Shown piece after piece: positions 26,629 to 34,030 of a stretch of DNA of 64,000 nt. The stretch is from NCBI RefSeq assembly GCF_003600685.1, contig NZ_CP032084.1, positions 2,108,001-2,172,000 of the forward strand, written 5' to 3'. Both the position numbers and the translations under genes were made by a program. Position 1 is the first letter of the stretch. The number at the start of each line of letters is the position of its first letter. The notes beneath the pieces are model-generated. The model did not search any database. It saw only the letters and a list, made by a program, of their open reading frames with translations, and had not been told where the DNA came from. Origin of the DNA: Achromobacter sp. B7. GTDB lineage: Bacteria; Pseudomonadota; Gammaproteobacteria; Burkholderiales; Burkholderiaceae_B.

Positions 26629-29124
26629 TCAAACCTTGACGATCCGGACCGCGCACTTCTTGAAGTCGGTCTGGAACGAGATCGGGTCGGTGGCGTCCAG
26701 CGTCACCTTGTTGATCAGCTGGCCGGCGTCGAACCAGGGCACGAACACCAGGCCGCGCGGCGGCTTGTTGCGTCCGCGCGTTTCCAGCCGGGTGCGCATC
26801 TTGCCGCGGCGCGATTCGATTTCGACTTCCACGCCCCGCCGTAATCCCATGGCCTGCGCGTCGTCCGGGTGCATGAAACAGACCGCGTTTGGAAAGGCAC
26901 GGTACAGCTCGGGCACGCGCCGCGTCATGGACCCCGAATGCCAGTGTTCCAGGATGCGGCCGGTAGACAGCCAGAACGGGTATTCCTTGTCCGGCGATTC
27001 AGGCGGCGGCTCGTAAGGCAGGGCATAGATGATGGCGCGGCCGTCCGGGTGGCCGTAGAACTCAAAGCCCGCGCCCGCCTTCACGTAGGGGTCGCTGCCT
27101 TCGCGGTAGCGCCACAGCGTCTCTTTGCCGTTGACCACCGGCCAGCGCAAACCGCGCACCTCGTGGTAGGTGTCGAAGGGGGCCAGGTCGTGGCCATGGC
27201 CCCGGCCGAACTCGGCATATTCCTCGAACAAGCCCTTTTGCGCATAGAAGCCGAATGCCCGGGCTTCCTGGTTTTCATATTCCGCATTCAATTCGCTATT
27301 GGGAAATTTGTTGACTTTGCCGTTGGCGTACAGCACGTCAAACAGCGTCTTGCCGCGATACTCCGGCTTCTTGGCCAGCAGGTCAGCCGGCCAGACTTCT
27401 TCCACCTTGAAGCGCTTGGAAAACTCCATCAGCTGCCACAGGTCGGAACGCGCATCGCCGGGCGCGTTCACCAGTTGATGCCAGAACTGCGTGCGCCGTT
27501 CGGCGTTGCCGTAGGCGCCTTCTTTTTCCACCCACATGGCGGTGGGCAGGATCAGGTCGGCCGAAATGGTCGTGACCGTGGGGTAGGCGTCCGACACCAC
27601 GATGAAGTTGGCCGGGTTGCGGTAGCCGGGCAGCCCTTCGTTCATCAGGTTGGCGGCGGCCTGCATGTTGTTGTTCACCATCACCCAGTAGGCGTTGATG
27701 GTGCCGTCCTTCAGCATGCGGTTCTGCAACACCGCGTGCGCGCCGACCTTGTCGGGGATGGTGCCGTCCGGCAACTGCCAGATTTCTTCCGCGTGGGCGC
27801 GATGCTTGGGGTTGGTCACCACCAGGTCGGCCGGCAGCCGATGCGAAAACGTGCCCACTTCGCGCGCCGTGCCACAGGCCGACGGCTGGCCCGTCAGCGA
27901 GAACGGGCTGTTGCCGGGCGTCGAGATCTTACCCGTCAACAGGTGGATGTTGTAGGCCATGTTGTTGGCCCAGACGCCGCGCGTGTGCTGGTTGAAACCC
28001 ATCGTCCAGAACGAGGTCACGCGGATTTTCGGGTCGGCGTACAGTTCGGCCAGATTCTGCAATTGCTTTTGCGGGACGCCGGTCAGCTTGGACGTATATT
28101 CCAAGTCGTATTTCGAGACGAACTTGGCGAATTCATCGAAGGTGATGGGCTTGGATCCCCCCGCCTTGTCCGCGTTCTTGGCCGCCTTTTGCAAGGGATG
28201 GTCGGGGCGCAGGCCATAGCCGATGTCGGTATTGCCTTCGTGAAATACGGTGTGCTTGTCGACGAAATCGCGGTTCACCCGCTTGGTCTGGATGATGTAG
28301 TTGGCGATGTAATTCAGGATGGCCAGGTCGGTCTGCGGCGTGAAGGTCAGCGTCAGGTCGGCCAGTTCGTACGAGCGATGCTCGAAGGTGGACAGCACCA
28401 CCACGCGCGTCTTGGGCGCGGACAGCCGGCGGTCGGTCACGCGGGTCCACAAGATGGGGTGCATCTCGGCCATGTTCGAGCCCCACAGCACGAAGGCGTC
28501 GGCGTTCTCGATGTCGTCATAACAGCCCATGGGTTCGTCGGCGCCGAAGGTGCGCATGAAACCCACCGCCGCCGACGCCATGCAGTGGCGCGCGTTCGGG
28601 TCCAGGTTGTTGGACCGGAACCCCGCCTTCATGAGCTTGAGTGCCGCGTAGCCTTCCCAGATGGTCCATTGGCCCGAGCCGAACATGCCAACCGCAGTCG
28701 GTCCCTTGTCTTTCAGGACGCGCTTGAACTGTTCGGCCATCACGTCAAAGGCCTGGTCCCAGGACACGGGGGCAAACTCGCCGTCCTTGGCGTACTTGCC
28801 GTCTTTCATGCGCAACAGCGGCGTGGTCAGCCGGTCGTTGCCGTACATGATCTTCGACAGAAAATAGCCCTTGACGCAATTCAGCCCCTTGTTCACGTCG
28901 GCATTGAAATCGCCGTGCGTGGCCACGACCTGGTTGTCCTTGACCGCGACGTTCACGCCGCAGCCGGTCCCGCAGAACCTACAGGGCGCCTTCGACCATT
29001 TCAGCTTGGCCGCTTCGGATTCGGTCACGATGTTTTGCGTCATGCCGACGATGGGAATGCCCGCCACGGTGGCCGCGGCTGCGGCGGCGGATTGCTTGAT
29101 GAAATCTCTACGAGCCATGGACAT
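26629..29124 (-). CDS. napA: Periplasmic nitrate reductase catalytic subunit NapA
   Basis: An 831-residue molybdoenzyme reducing nitrate to nitrite in the periplasm. It has the Tat signal ARRDFIKQS, a 4Fe-4S site ([12 protein letters not shown] ... LNCVKGYF), and the Mo-ligand Cys in [11 protein letters not shown]. The ATG at 29124 is chosen because GAGGAG lies seven bases upstream; a TTG at 29130 is less likely. The length equals typical NapA. It overlaps the end of napD, its dedicated chaperone. Confidence 0.95.
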   Translation of the reverse strand: MSMARRDFIKQSAAAAAATVAGIPIVGMTQNIVTESEAAKLKWSKAPCRFCGTGCGVNVAVKDNQVVATHGDFNADVNKGLNCVKGYFLSKIMYGNDRLTTPLLRMKDGKYAKDGEFAPVSWDQAFDVMAEQFKRVLKDKGPTAVGMFGSGQWTIWEGYAALKLMKAGFRSNNLDPNARHCMASAAVGFMRTFGADEPMGCYDDIENADAFVLWGSNMAEMHPILWTRVTDRRLSAPKTRVVVLSTFEHRSYELADLTLTFTPQTDLAILNYIANYIIQTKRVNRDFVDKHTVFHEGNTDIGYGLRPDHPLQKAAKNADKAGGSKPITFDEFAKFVSKYDLEYTSKLTGVPQKQLQNLAELYADPKIRVTSFWTMGFNQHTRGVWANNMAYNIHLLTGKISTPGNSPFSLTGQPSACGTAREVGTFSHRLPADLVVTNPKHRAHAEEIWQLPDGTIPDKVGAHAVLQNRMLKDGTINAYWVMVNNNMQAAANLMNEGLPGYRNPANFIVVSDAYPTVTTISADLILPTAMWVEKEGAYGNAERRTQFWHQLVNAPGDARSDLWQLMEFSKRFKVEEVWPADLLAKKPEYRGKTLFDVLYANGKVNKFPNSELNAEYENQEARAFGFYAQKGLFEEYAEFGRGHGHDLAPFDTYHEVRGLRWPVVNGKETLWRYREGSDPYVKAGAGFEFYGHPDGRAIIYALPYEPPPESPDKEYPFWLSTGRILEHWHSGSMTRRVPELYRAFPNAVCFMHPDDAQAMGLRRGVEVEIESRRGKMRTRLETRGRNKPPRGLVFVPWFDAGQLINKVTLDATDPISFQTDFKKCAVRIVKV

Positions 29125-29449
29125 CGCCAATCTCCTCGTTCATCGCGGCCAGCGTGTCGGCATGCTGGTAGACCAGCGCCGAAGCCAGTACGCCATCCAG
29201 GCGCTGGATCTCGGAGATCCGCGCCATCATGTCGTCGGTGGTGGGCGCTTCCAGCGTGACGACCAGCTTGCCGGTGTCGGACGCGCCGTGGATGTCCGAG
29301 CCCGCTATCGCCAGGATGGCGGCGCGCACGTCGGGCAAGCGGTGGGGCAGGGCATGCACAACCAGACTGGCGATGTGCAGCTCGGGCGGCGCCGGGGGCG
29401 GCGCATTGGGGGGGAACGCGGACATGGAGGGGTTTCCGTCGCGTGGCAT
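29108..29449 (-). CDS. napD: NapA signal-peptide chaperone NapD
   Basis: A 113-residue cytoplasmic protein. [22 protein letters not shown] and the [14 protein letters not shown] strand match NapD, which binds the NapA Tat signal until the cofactor is inserted. The ATG at 29449 shares a base with the napE stop (TGATG); an internal ATG at 29425 would remove eight residues. Its 3' end overlaps napA. Confidence 0.88.
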   Translation of the reverse strand: MPRDGNPSMSAFPPNAPPPAPPELHIASLVVHALPHRLPDVRAAILAIAGSDIHGASDTGKLVVTLEAPTTDDMMARISEIQRLDGVLASALVYQHADTLAAMNEEIGDVHGS

Positions 29450-29607
29450 CAGCTGCCCGGGGGGCCGGCGATCAGCTGATAGAACCAGACGATGAACCCG
29501 TAGCCCGCCACGATGATGACCGTAAGGACGGGGGCCATGACAGCCGTCAGGAACAGAAAACTTCGCAGCTCCTGAGGCTTGGTGTAGCCATCAGACTCGT
29601 TTTGCAC
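29449..29607 (-). CDS. napE: Nap accessory membrane protein NapE
   Basis: A 52-residue protein from a GTG at 29607, with GAGG six bases upstream. It has a polar N-terminus (NESDGYTKPQELRSF) and one membrane helix (VLTVIIVAGYGFIVWFYQLI), matching NapE. The function is not well defined; it is found at the start of nap operons in many proteobacteria. Its stop overlaps the napD start. Confidence 0.85.
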   Translation of the reverse strand: MQNESDGYTKPQELRSFLFLTAVMAPVLTVIIVAGYGFIVWFYQLIAGPPGS

Positions 29608-29661
29608 ACACCACCTCACTTGAAAAGTCGGGGTATTGCATTGAACGTGCGGATGTCGAAG

Positions 29662-29693
29662 TTTTTAGCAGTGCTTTTACATTGCGTCAATGT
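29662..29693 (-). promoter_or_regulatory. nap-ccm promoter overlapped by a perfect palindrome
   Basis: On the minus strand TTGACG (29685-29690) and TAAAAA (29662-29667) are separated by exactly 17 bases, a good sigma-70 promoter ending about 55 bases before napE. The palindrome ACATTG-CGT-CAATGT (29679-29693) covers the -35 element. It does not match the FNR spacing, so a different regulator is likely. Confidence 0.5.
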
Positions 29694-29813
29694 TGCATGA
29701 CGGCGAAACACTTTTGCGGCGCTGCAATAAGCAAGCCCGGCGCGGCGCTATCGCGGCGGGGGCAGGCGAGAACGCGGCAATGGCGCGGCGACGCACGCGC
29801 GATTGCCGGGCGA

Positions 29814-29870
29814 TAAAAAAAGCGTGCCGGACGCGCTGGCCGGATTGATCCGGCGAGGCATCAGGCACGC
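29814..29870 (-). terminator. Terminator after the BKACE gene with an inner hairpin
   Basis: Read on the minus strand, GCGTGCC (29864-29870) pairs with GGCACGC (29822-29828), followed by seven T (29815-29821). Between them lies a second perfect stem, GCCGGAT/ATCCGGC (29839-29854). It sits 46 bases downstream of the BKACE stop. Confidence 0.75.
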
Positions 29871-29916
29871 GATCCGCCATCCACAATCCGGCAGCGGCGG
29901 GGATACGTCTACGGGT

Positions 29917-30771
29917 TCAGGCAATGGCCCCGTAGATGCGGCGCGCGTCGGCGGCGGTGGCGATCGGGCGGCCCAGTGCGCGTGCGCCGTCCGCCGCCTG
30001 ACGCACCAGCGCGGCGTTGTCCGGCGCGATGCCGCCGTCGCGCAGCTTCAAATTATTTTCAAAGCCCACGCGCATGTGGCCGCCAAACGCCGCCGCCGTC
30101 GTGACGCAAGCGTTTTCCTCGGCGCCAAACGCGCACACCGCCCAGGGCAAGGACTGATCGTACGCGCCCAGAAATGGCAGCAGGTCATACGCCGACGACG
30201 TCTGCCCGGCGCTGTAGCGGCCCAGCACAAACAGCACCGACCACGCGCCGGGCGGCACCAGCCCGCGCGCGCGCAACGACAACCAGCGCCGCACGTCGCC
30301 TTCGTCGTACAGGATGATCTGCGTCATGATGCGGCGCTCGGCCAGCCACGCCAGAAACGCCGCAAGCTCGGCTTCGGGAATGTCCGGCACGGCGATTTCG
30401 CGCAGCCCGATCGATACGGCTTCGGGTTGCAGTTCGCGCACCAATGCAATCTGCTCGGCCGCCTTGTACACGCCGGCGGCTTCGCTGGTGACCTGCACCA
30501 GCAACTCGCGACCCACCGCGCGTTCCACGGCGGCCAGGGCGTCGCGATAGGCGGTGGCGTCCAGCAGATGGCTGCCGTCCGGCTTGCGCACGTGCATGTG
30601 CATCATGCCCGCGCCGGCATCCAGGCAGGCGCGTGCTTCGCGCGCCAGGTCGTCGGCGGTCAGCGGCACGGCCGGATGGTCGGCGGCTTTTTTGTAGGCG
30701 CCGTTGGGCGCCACGGTGATGATGACGGGGGAATCGGCCAGCGCGGCGCGCGGCAGGGCAGAGGCGTTCAA
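29917..30771 (-). CDS. Beta-keto acid cleavage enzyme (BKACE, DUF849 family)
   Basis: A 284-residue TIM-barrel enzyme. VIITVAPNGAYKK at the N-terminus, the metal-binding HMHVR near residue 59, and the GGHMRVGFENN motif near residue 233 identify the BKACE family. It condenses a beta-keto acid with acetyl-CoA and releases acetoacetate plus a new CoA ester. The start overlaps the stop of the upstream dehydrogenase (ATGA). That pairing suggests a 3-hydroxy acid is oxidised and then cleaved, as in carnitine breakdown, but the substrate here is not known. Confidence 0.88.
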   Translation of the reverse strand: MNASALPRAALADSPVIITVAPNGAYKKAADHPAVPLTADDLAREARACLDAGAGMMHMHVRKPDGSHLLDATAYRDALAAVERAVGRELLVQVTSEAAGVYKAAEQIALVRELQPEAVSIGLREIAVPDIPEAELAAFLAWLAERRIMTQIILYDEGDVRRWLSLRARGLVPPGAWSVLFVLGRYSAGQTSSAYDLLPFLGAYDQSLPWAVCAFGAEENACVTTAAAFGGHMRVGFENNLKLRDGGIAPDNAALVRQAADGARALGRPIATAADARRIYGAIA

Positions 30772-31730
30772 GGCTGGATCTCCGGCAGTTCCGGGTTGAT
30801 GAGGTCTAGGCCAGCGCGCAGCAAGCGATCGTAGCGGGCACGTTCGGCGGCAATGGTTTCGGGCGTCCAGGCGTAGAAACCCTCGCCCGCCTTCATGCCG
30901 TGGCGGCCATCGGCGGCGCGTTCGGTCAGGCAGCGCGCGGGGTGGTCGGCGTTGCAGAACGTGGGGTACATGGTGGCGCCGGCGGCTGCGTGTACGTCGA
31001 TGCCGGCGTGATCGCGCTGCATGACGGGGCCGGCCGCCAGGAAGCGAAAGCCGAAACCGAAGCGCACGGCGGCGTCCACGTCTTCCGGCGACGCGATGCC
31101 GCGGTCGATCAGGTCAAACGCCTCGCGCGACAGCGCGTGCTGCAAGCGGTTGGCCAGAAAACCGGGCAGGTCTTGCTTGACCTTGACCGGCACGCTGCCG
31201 CAACGGCGCATGAACGCAATCAACGAATCGGCGCAGGCGTTATCGCTGGCCTCGCCCAGCACCACTTCCACCAGCGGCACCAGGTGCGCGGGCATGAAGA
31301 AATGCAGGCCCAACATGCGGCCACGCGTGTCCAGGCCTTGGCTGATGGCGCTGATCGGAAAGCTGGAGCTGTTGCTGGCCAGGATGGCGTCCGGGCGCGC
31401 GCGCCGCGCCAGGTCGGCAAACAGCGCCTGCTTGATGTCCAGCCGTTCGGGTATGCACTCGATCACCAGGTCCACGGTGGACCAGTCCACGTCATGCAGG
31501 CTGGCAGCCGTGGCCAGCAGCGGGGCGTTGGCCTCGCGCCCGATCGTTTTTAGGTTTTCGGCCACGCGCGCGGGCAGGCCCGCCGCGCGTTCGGCGTTCG
31601 ATTCGATCACGGTGGTGCGGCAGGCGGCGCGCGTCAGCACCACCGCCACGTCCGCGCCCATCGTGCCGCCACCCACCACCACTGCATGCGCCGCGCCCGG
31701 GTTGGGCAGCGCAGTTGCGTCCGTCTGCAT
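30768..31730 (-). CDS. 3-hydroxyacyl-CoA dehydrogenase-family protein (NAD-dependent)
   Basis: A 320-residue two-domain dehydrogenase. The Rossmann motif VVVGGGTMGADVA lies near residue 17, ASNSSSFPIS and GLHFFMPAHLVPLVEVV are the family's catalytic region (His in LHFF), and the C-terminal helical domain begins with GFLANRLQHALSREAF. It would oxidise a 3-hydroxy acid or its CoA ester with NAD. AGGAG lies seven bases upstream of the start. It is co-translated with the BKACE and divergent from a LysR gene. Confidence 0.85.
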   Translation of the reverse strand: MQTDATALPNPGAAHAVVVGGGTMGADVAVVLTRAACRTTVIESNAERAAGLPARVAENLKTIGREANAPLLATAASLHDVDWSTVDLVIECIPERLDIKQALFADLARRARPDAILASNSSSFPISAISQGLDTRGRMLGLHFFMPAHLVPLVEVVLGEASDNACADSLIAFMRRCGSVPVKVKQDLPGFLANRLQHALSREAFDLIDRGIASPEDVDAAVRFGFGFRFLAAGPVMQRDHAGIDVHAAAGATMYPTFCNADHPARCLTERAADGRHGMKAGEGFYAWTPETIAAERARYDRLLRAGLDLINPELPEIQP

Positions 31731-31855
31731 GGTTTGCTCCTGTTATTGCATCGTCGTTGGGGGCGAGTGTAGAGAAGCCGGTTTGATAGATGAATCAGAT
31801 TTTTTGGATAGAATGATCGACAAACCAGATCAATACAAACCGAGGTTTTGGGGAC

Positions 31856-32764
31856 ATGCAGATCAATCTTTCGATGCGCGACATCGATACCACGCTAGTG
31901 CTGGGCCGCACGCTGAACTTCCGGCAGGCGGCGGCGCAACTGCATCTGTCGCAGTCGGCGCTGTCCACGCAGATACAACGCATTGAAGAAGCGCTGGGCG
32001 TAAGGCTGTTCGACCGCACGACGCGCACGGTGCGCCTGACAGCGGCGGGCGAGGTCTTCATGCAGCAGGCCGCCACCTTGCAGGTTGCGTTCCGCGACGC
32101 CATTGCCGCCGTCAGCGGCGTCACCAGCGCCGAGCAGGGCCAAGTGTCGGTCGCCGCCTTGCCGTCGCTGGCCGCGCGTCTGCTGCCGCGCGTGCTGATG
32201 GCGTATCGACAGGAACACCCCAACGTCGCCCTGAAGGTGCGCGACACCTTGTCCGGCCCCGCGTTCGACCTTGTGCGCGCAGGCGAGGTGGACTTCGCGC
32301 TGACCGCCGCCGACCCCCAGCACGCCGACCTGCACTACGTGCCGCTGATGTCCGACAGCTTTTTGCTGCTGATTCCCGAGTCGCACGCCTTGGCAAGATC
32401 AAGTGGCCCGCTGCGCTGGGCCGACACCGCCACCGCCGCGCACGTATCGATGGTGCAGCCCAGCAGCGTGCGGCAATACACGGAATGGGCCTTCCTGCAA
32501 AACCGCATCCGCTTCACGCCCGCGTTCGAAGCCGAACACCTGACGACCATCGTGGCGATGGTGGAATGCGGTTTCGGCGTGGCGGCCCTGCCCGAGATCG
32601 CCGCCGGCGCGGTGTCGCAGACAGCCATCGTGCAACGCCCGCTGATCGGGCCGGTGGCGGAAAGATCGATTGGCCTGGTCACGTCACGCAACCGCAGTCT
32701 GTCGCCAGCGGCGGCGGCGTTGGTGGGGACGTTGAAGGAATATTTGGCGTTGCAGGGGAGGTGA
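31856..32764 (+). CDS. LysR-family regulator
   Basis: A 302-residue regulator with the LysR winged helix near residues 8-67 (LGRTLNFRQAAAQLHLSQSA and STQIQRIEEALGVRLFDRTT) and a periplasmic-binding-like effector domain. It is transcribed away from the dehydrogenase/BKACE operon, the usual arrangement for its target. The intergenic region holds TGAT-AGATGA-ATCA (31784-31797), a possible half of its operator. The start lacks a clear ribosome site, and the ATG at 31874 is an alternative. Confidence 0.85.
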   Translation: MQINLSMRDIDTTLVLGRTLNFRQAAAQLHLSQSALSTQIQRIEEALGVRLFDRTTRTVRLTAAGEVFMQQAATLQVAFRDAIAAVSGVTSAEQGQVSVAALPSLAARLLPRVLMAYRQEHPNVALKVRDTLSGPAFDLVRAGEVDFALTAADPQHADLHYVPLMSDSFLLLIPESHALARSSGPLRWADTATAAHVSMVQPSSVRQYTEWAFLQNRIRFTPAFEAEHLTTIVAMVECGFGVAALPEIAAGAVSQTAIVQRPLIGPVAERSIGLVTSRNRSLSPAAAALVGTLKEYLALQGR

Positions 32765-32770
32765 TGGGGC

Positions 32771-32859
32771 GTTGCTCAGTCGTTGCTCAGTCGTTGCTCA
32801 GTCGTTGATCTGGCGTTGATGGGGCGTTGATGGGGCGTTGATAGGGGCGTTTATGGGCA
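32771..32859. repeat. 11-bp tandem repeat, eight copies, after the LysR stop
   Basis: Three copies of GTTGCTCAGTC (from 32771, 32782, 32793) are followed by GTTGATCTGGC, two GTTGATGGGGC, a 12-base GTTGATAGGGGC and a final diverged copy. The array starts seven bases after the LysR stop codon and fills most of the gap to the convergent DUF6708 gene. Confidence 0.85.
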
Positions 32860-32914
32860 CACATGGGGCCGCGTCAACGTCGGCTGCTGGTCGTTAGCGG
32901 CAAGCGACTGGCAG

Positions 32915-34030
32915 TCAGCGCTTGCGGTTCTCCCAGCTTCCCTTGAAGGAAAATCGCTTGGGTCGTGGTGGCGGCGAACCCGGTCGCACGACCCATCGAT
33001 GTGCGTTTTCCAGCAGCGCCGCACGAACCTCCGGCGGGTAGTCGTCGATAGTGGTCAACGGCGGGGTCGGCTTGCCGGGCAAGCCGGCTTCCCGAATGAT
33101 CTTTGGCCAACGCGGACGCCAGCACAACATGAGCGACATCCAATGCCCCAGGCCGATAACCATCAGGGCCGGAGATATCAATAGCATTCCAAGCCAGGTC
33201 AACGGGCCGCTGTGACGCAGGTACGGACCCAACGCCTCAAACTGCGCCGCGAAGGCGGGCCAAGGCAAAGGCAGGTGCGAACTCAGGCGCGGCGGGGATA
33301 CCGCATCCAGACCGCCTTCATCCATGTAGCGGCGGATGTACTCCCATTCGGCTTTCATCTCGAATTCGCTGACGCTCTTCTTGCCGACGAAAACCATGTT
33401 GGGAAAAGGCAGCGGGGAATAGGGCGGGTACCAGCCAACGACAAGGTTCACGCCGGGGACTGCATCGTGATGAATGTCATCCCAGGGCAGCACGGCGATA
33501 CCGCCGCAACTGGGGGGGCGGTGCAGGTAGACCTGGCGGGTGATGCGGTTGAATCGGATGAGCAGGTGGCGGGACGTAAGGGATTCCAGGCGGGTGAAGC
33601 GGAAGAGGTATTTGAAGTAGACGTAGAGCGATGCTGCGCTCATTACGACAAGAAGAAGCAAAACGGCCGCCTTGCTGATACTCCAGTGGCCAGCGTTTGG
33701 CTCAGTAAAAAGTATAGGAATGCCCTCGATGGCGACGAGAGTGGGCCAAAAGAAAAACGCGGACATGAGAGTCATGAATCCCCGCTTTTCTTCCATAGCG
33801 CCGCAACGCATCTCGAGGATGGTATTGTCGCAGGCATATACCGGGCTTCTGGATTCGGCGTGGTCAGATCGCGCGGCACGCAATCGTGCATATTCCGCGA
33901 CGAGTAGATCCTCATAAACCGGTTCCAAAGGCCTGCTGGCAAGGTCGTTCGGATTCTCATCCGCCTGTTCCTGCAGCCAGGCATCGGATTTGATGACGGA
34001 AAGCCACAAAATCCATTCCATCAGGTACAT
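32915..34030 (-). CDS. DUF6708-type membrane protein, candidate T6SS immunity protein
   Basis: A 371-residue protein whose pattern matches DUF6708 proteins found next to type VI effectors. Hydrophobic segments lie near residues 84-106, 120-142 and 278-305. Between them is a soluble part with FNRITRQVYLHRP and VLPWDDIHHD. The start overlaps the effector stop (TGATG), so it is made together with the effector. Placement after a membrane-acting effector suggests self-protection; this is inference. Confidence 0.7.
   Translation of the reverse strand: MYLMEWILWLSVIKSDAWLQEQADENPNDLASRPLEPVYEDLLVAEYARLRAARSDHAESRSPVYACDNTILEMRCGAMEEKRGFMTLMSAFFFWPTLVAIEGIPILFTEPNAGHWSISKAAVLLLLVVMSAASLYVYFKYLFRFTRLESLTSRHLLIRFNRITRQVYLHRPPSCGGIAVLPWDDIHHDAVPGVNLVVGWYPPYSPLPFPNMVFVGKKSVSEFEMKAEWEYIRRYMDEGGLDAVSPPRLSSHLPLPWPAFAAQFEALGPYLRHSGPLTWLGMLLISPALMVIGLGHWMSLMLCWRPRWPKIIREAGLPGKPTPPLTTIDDYPPEVRAALLENAHRWVVRPGSPPPRPKRFSFKGSWENRKR

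Noticed and set aside
26869..29259. A ~796-codon plus-strand frame opposite napA
   Set aside because: napA on the minus strand has complete molybdoenzyme motifs and an ideal ribosome site; the opposite frame is His/Arg/Gly-rich filler.
29679..29693. FNR box before nap
   Set aside because: The palindrome has only three bases between TTG and CAA, so it cannot be the TTGAT-N4-ATCAA site; kept only as an unknown operator.
31784..31797. LysR box between the dehydrogenase and LysR genes
   Set aside because: TGAT-N6-ATCA is symmetric but does not fit the T-N11-A spacing exactly; mentioned in the LysR entry only as a possibility.
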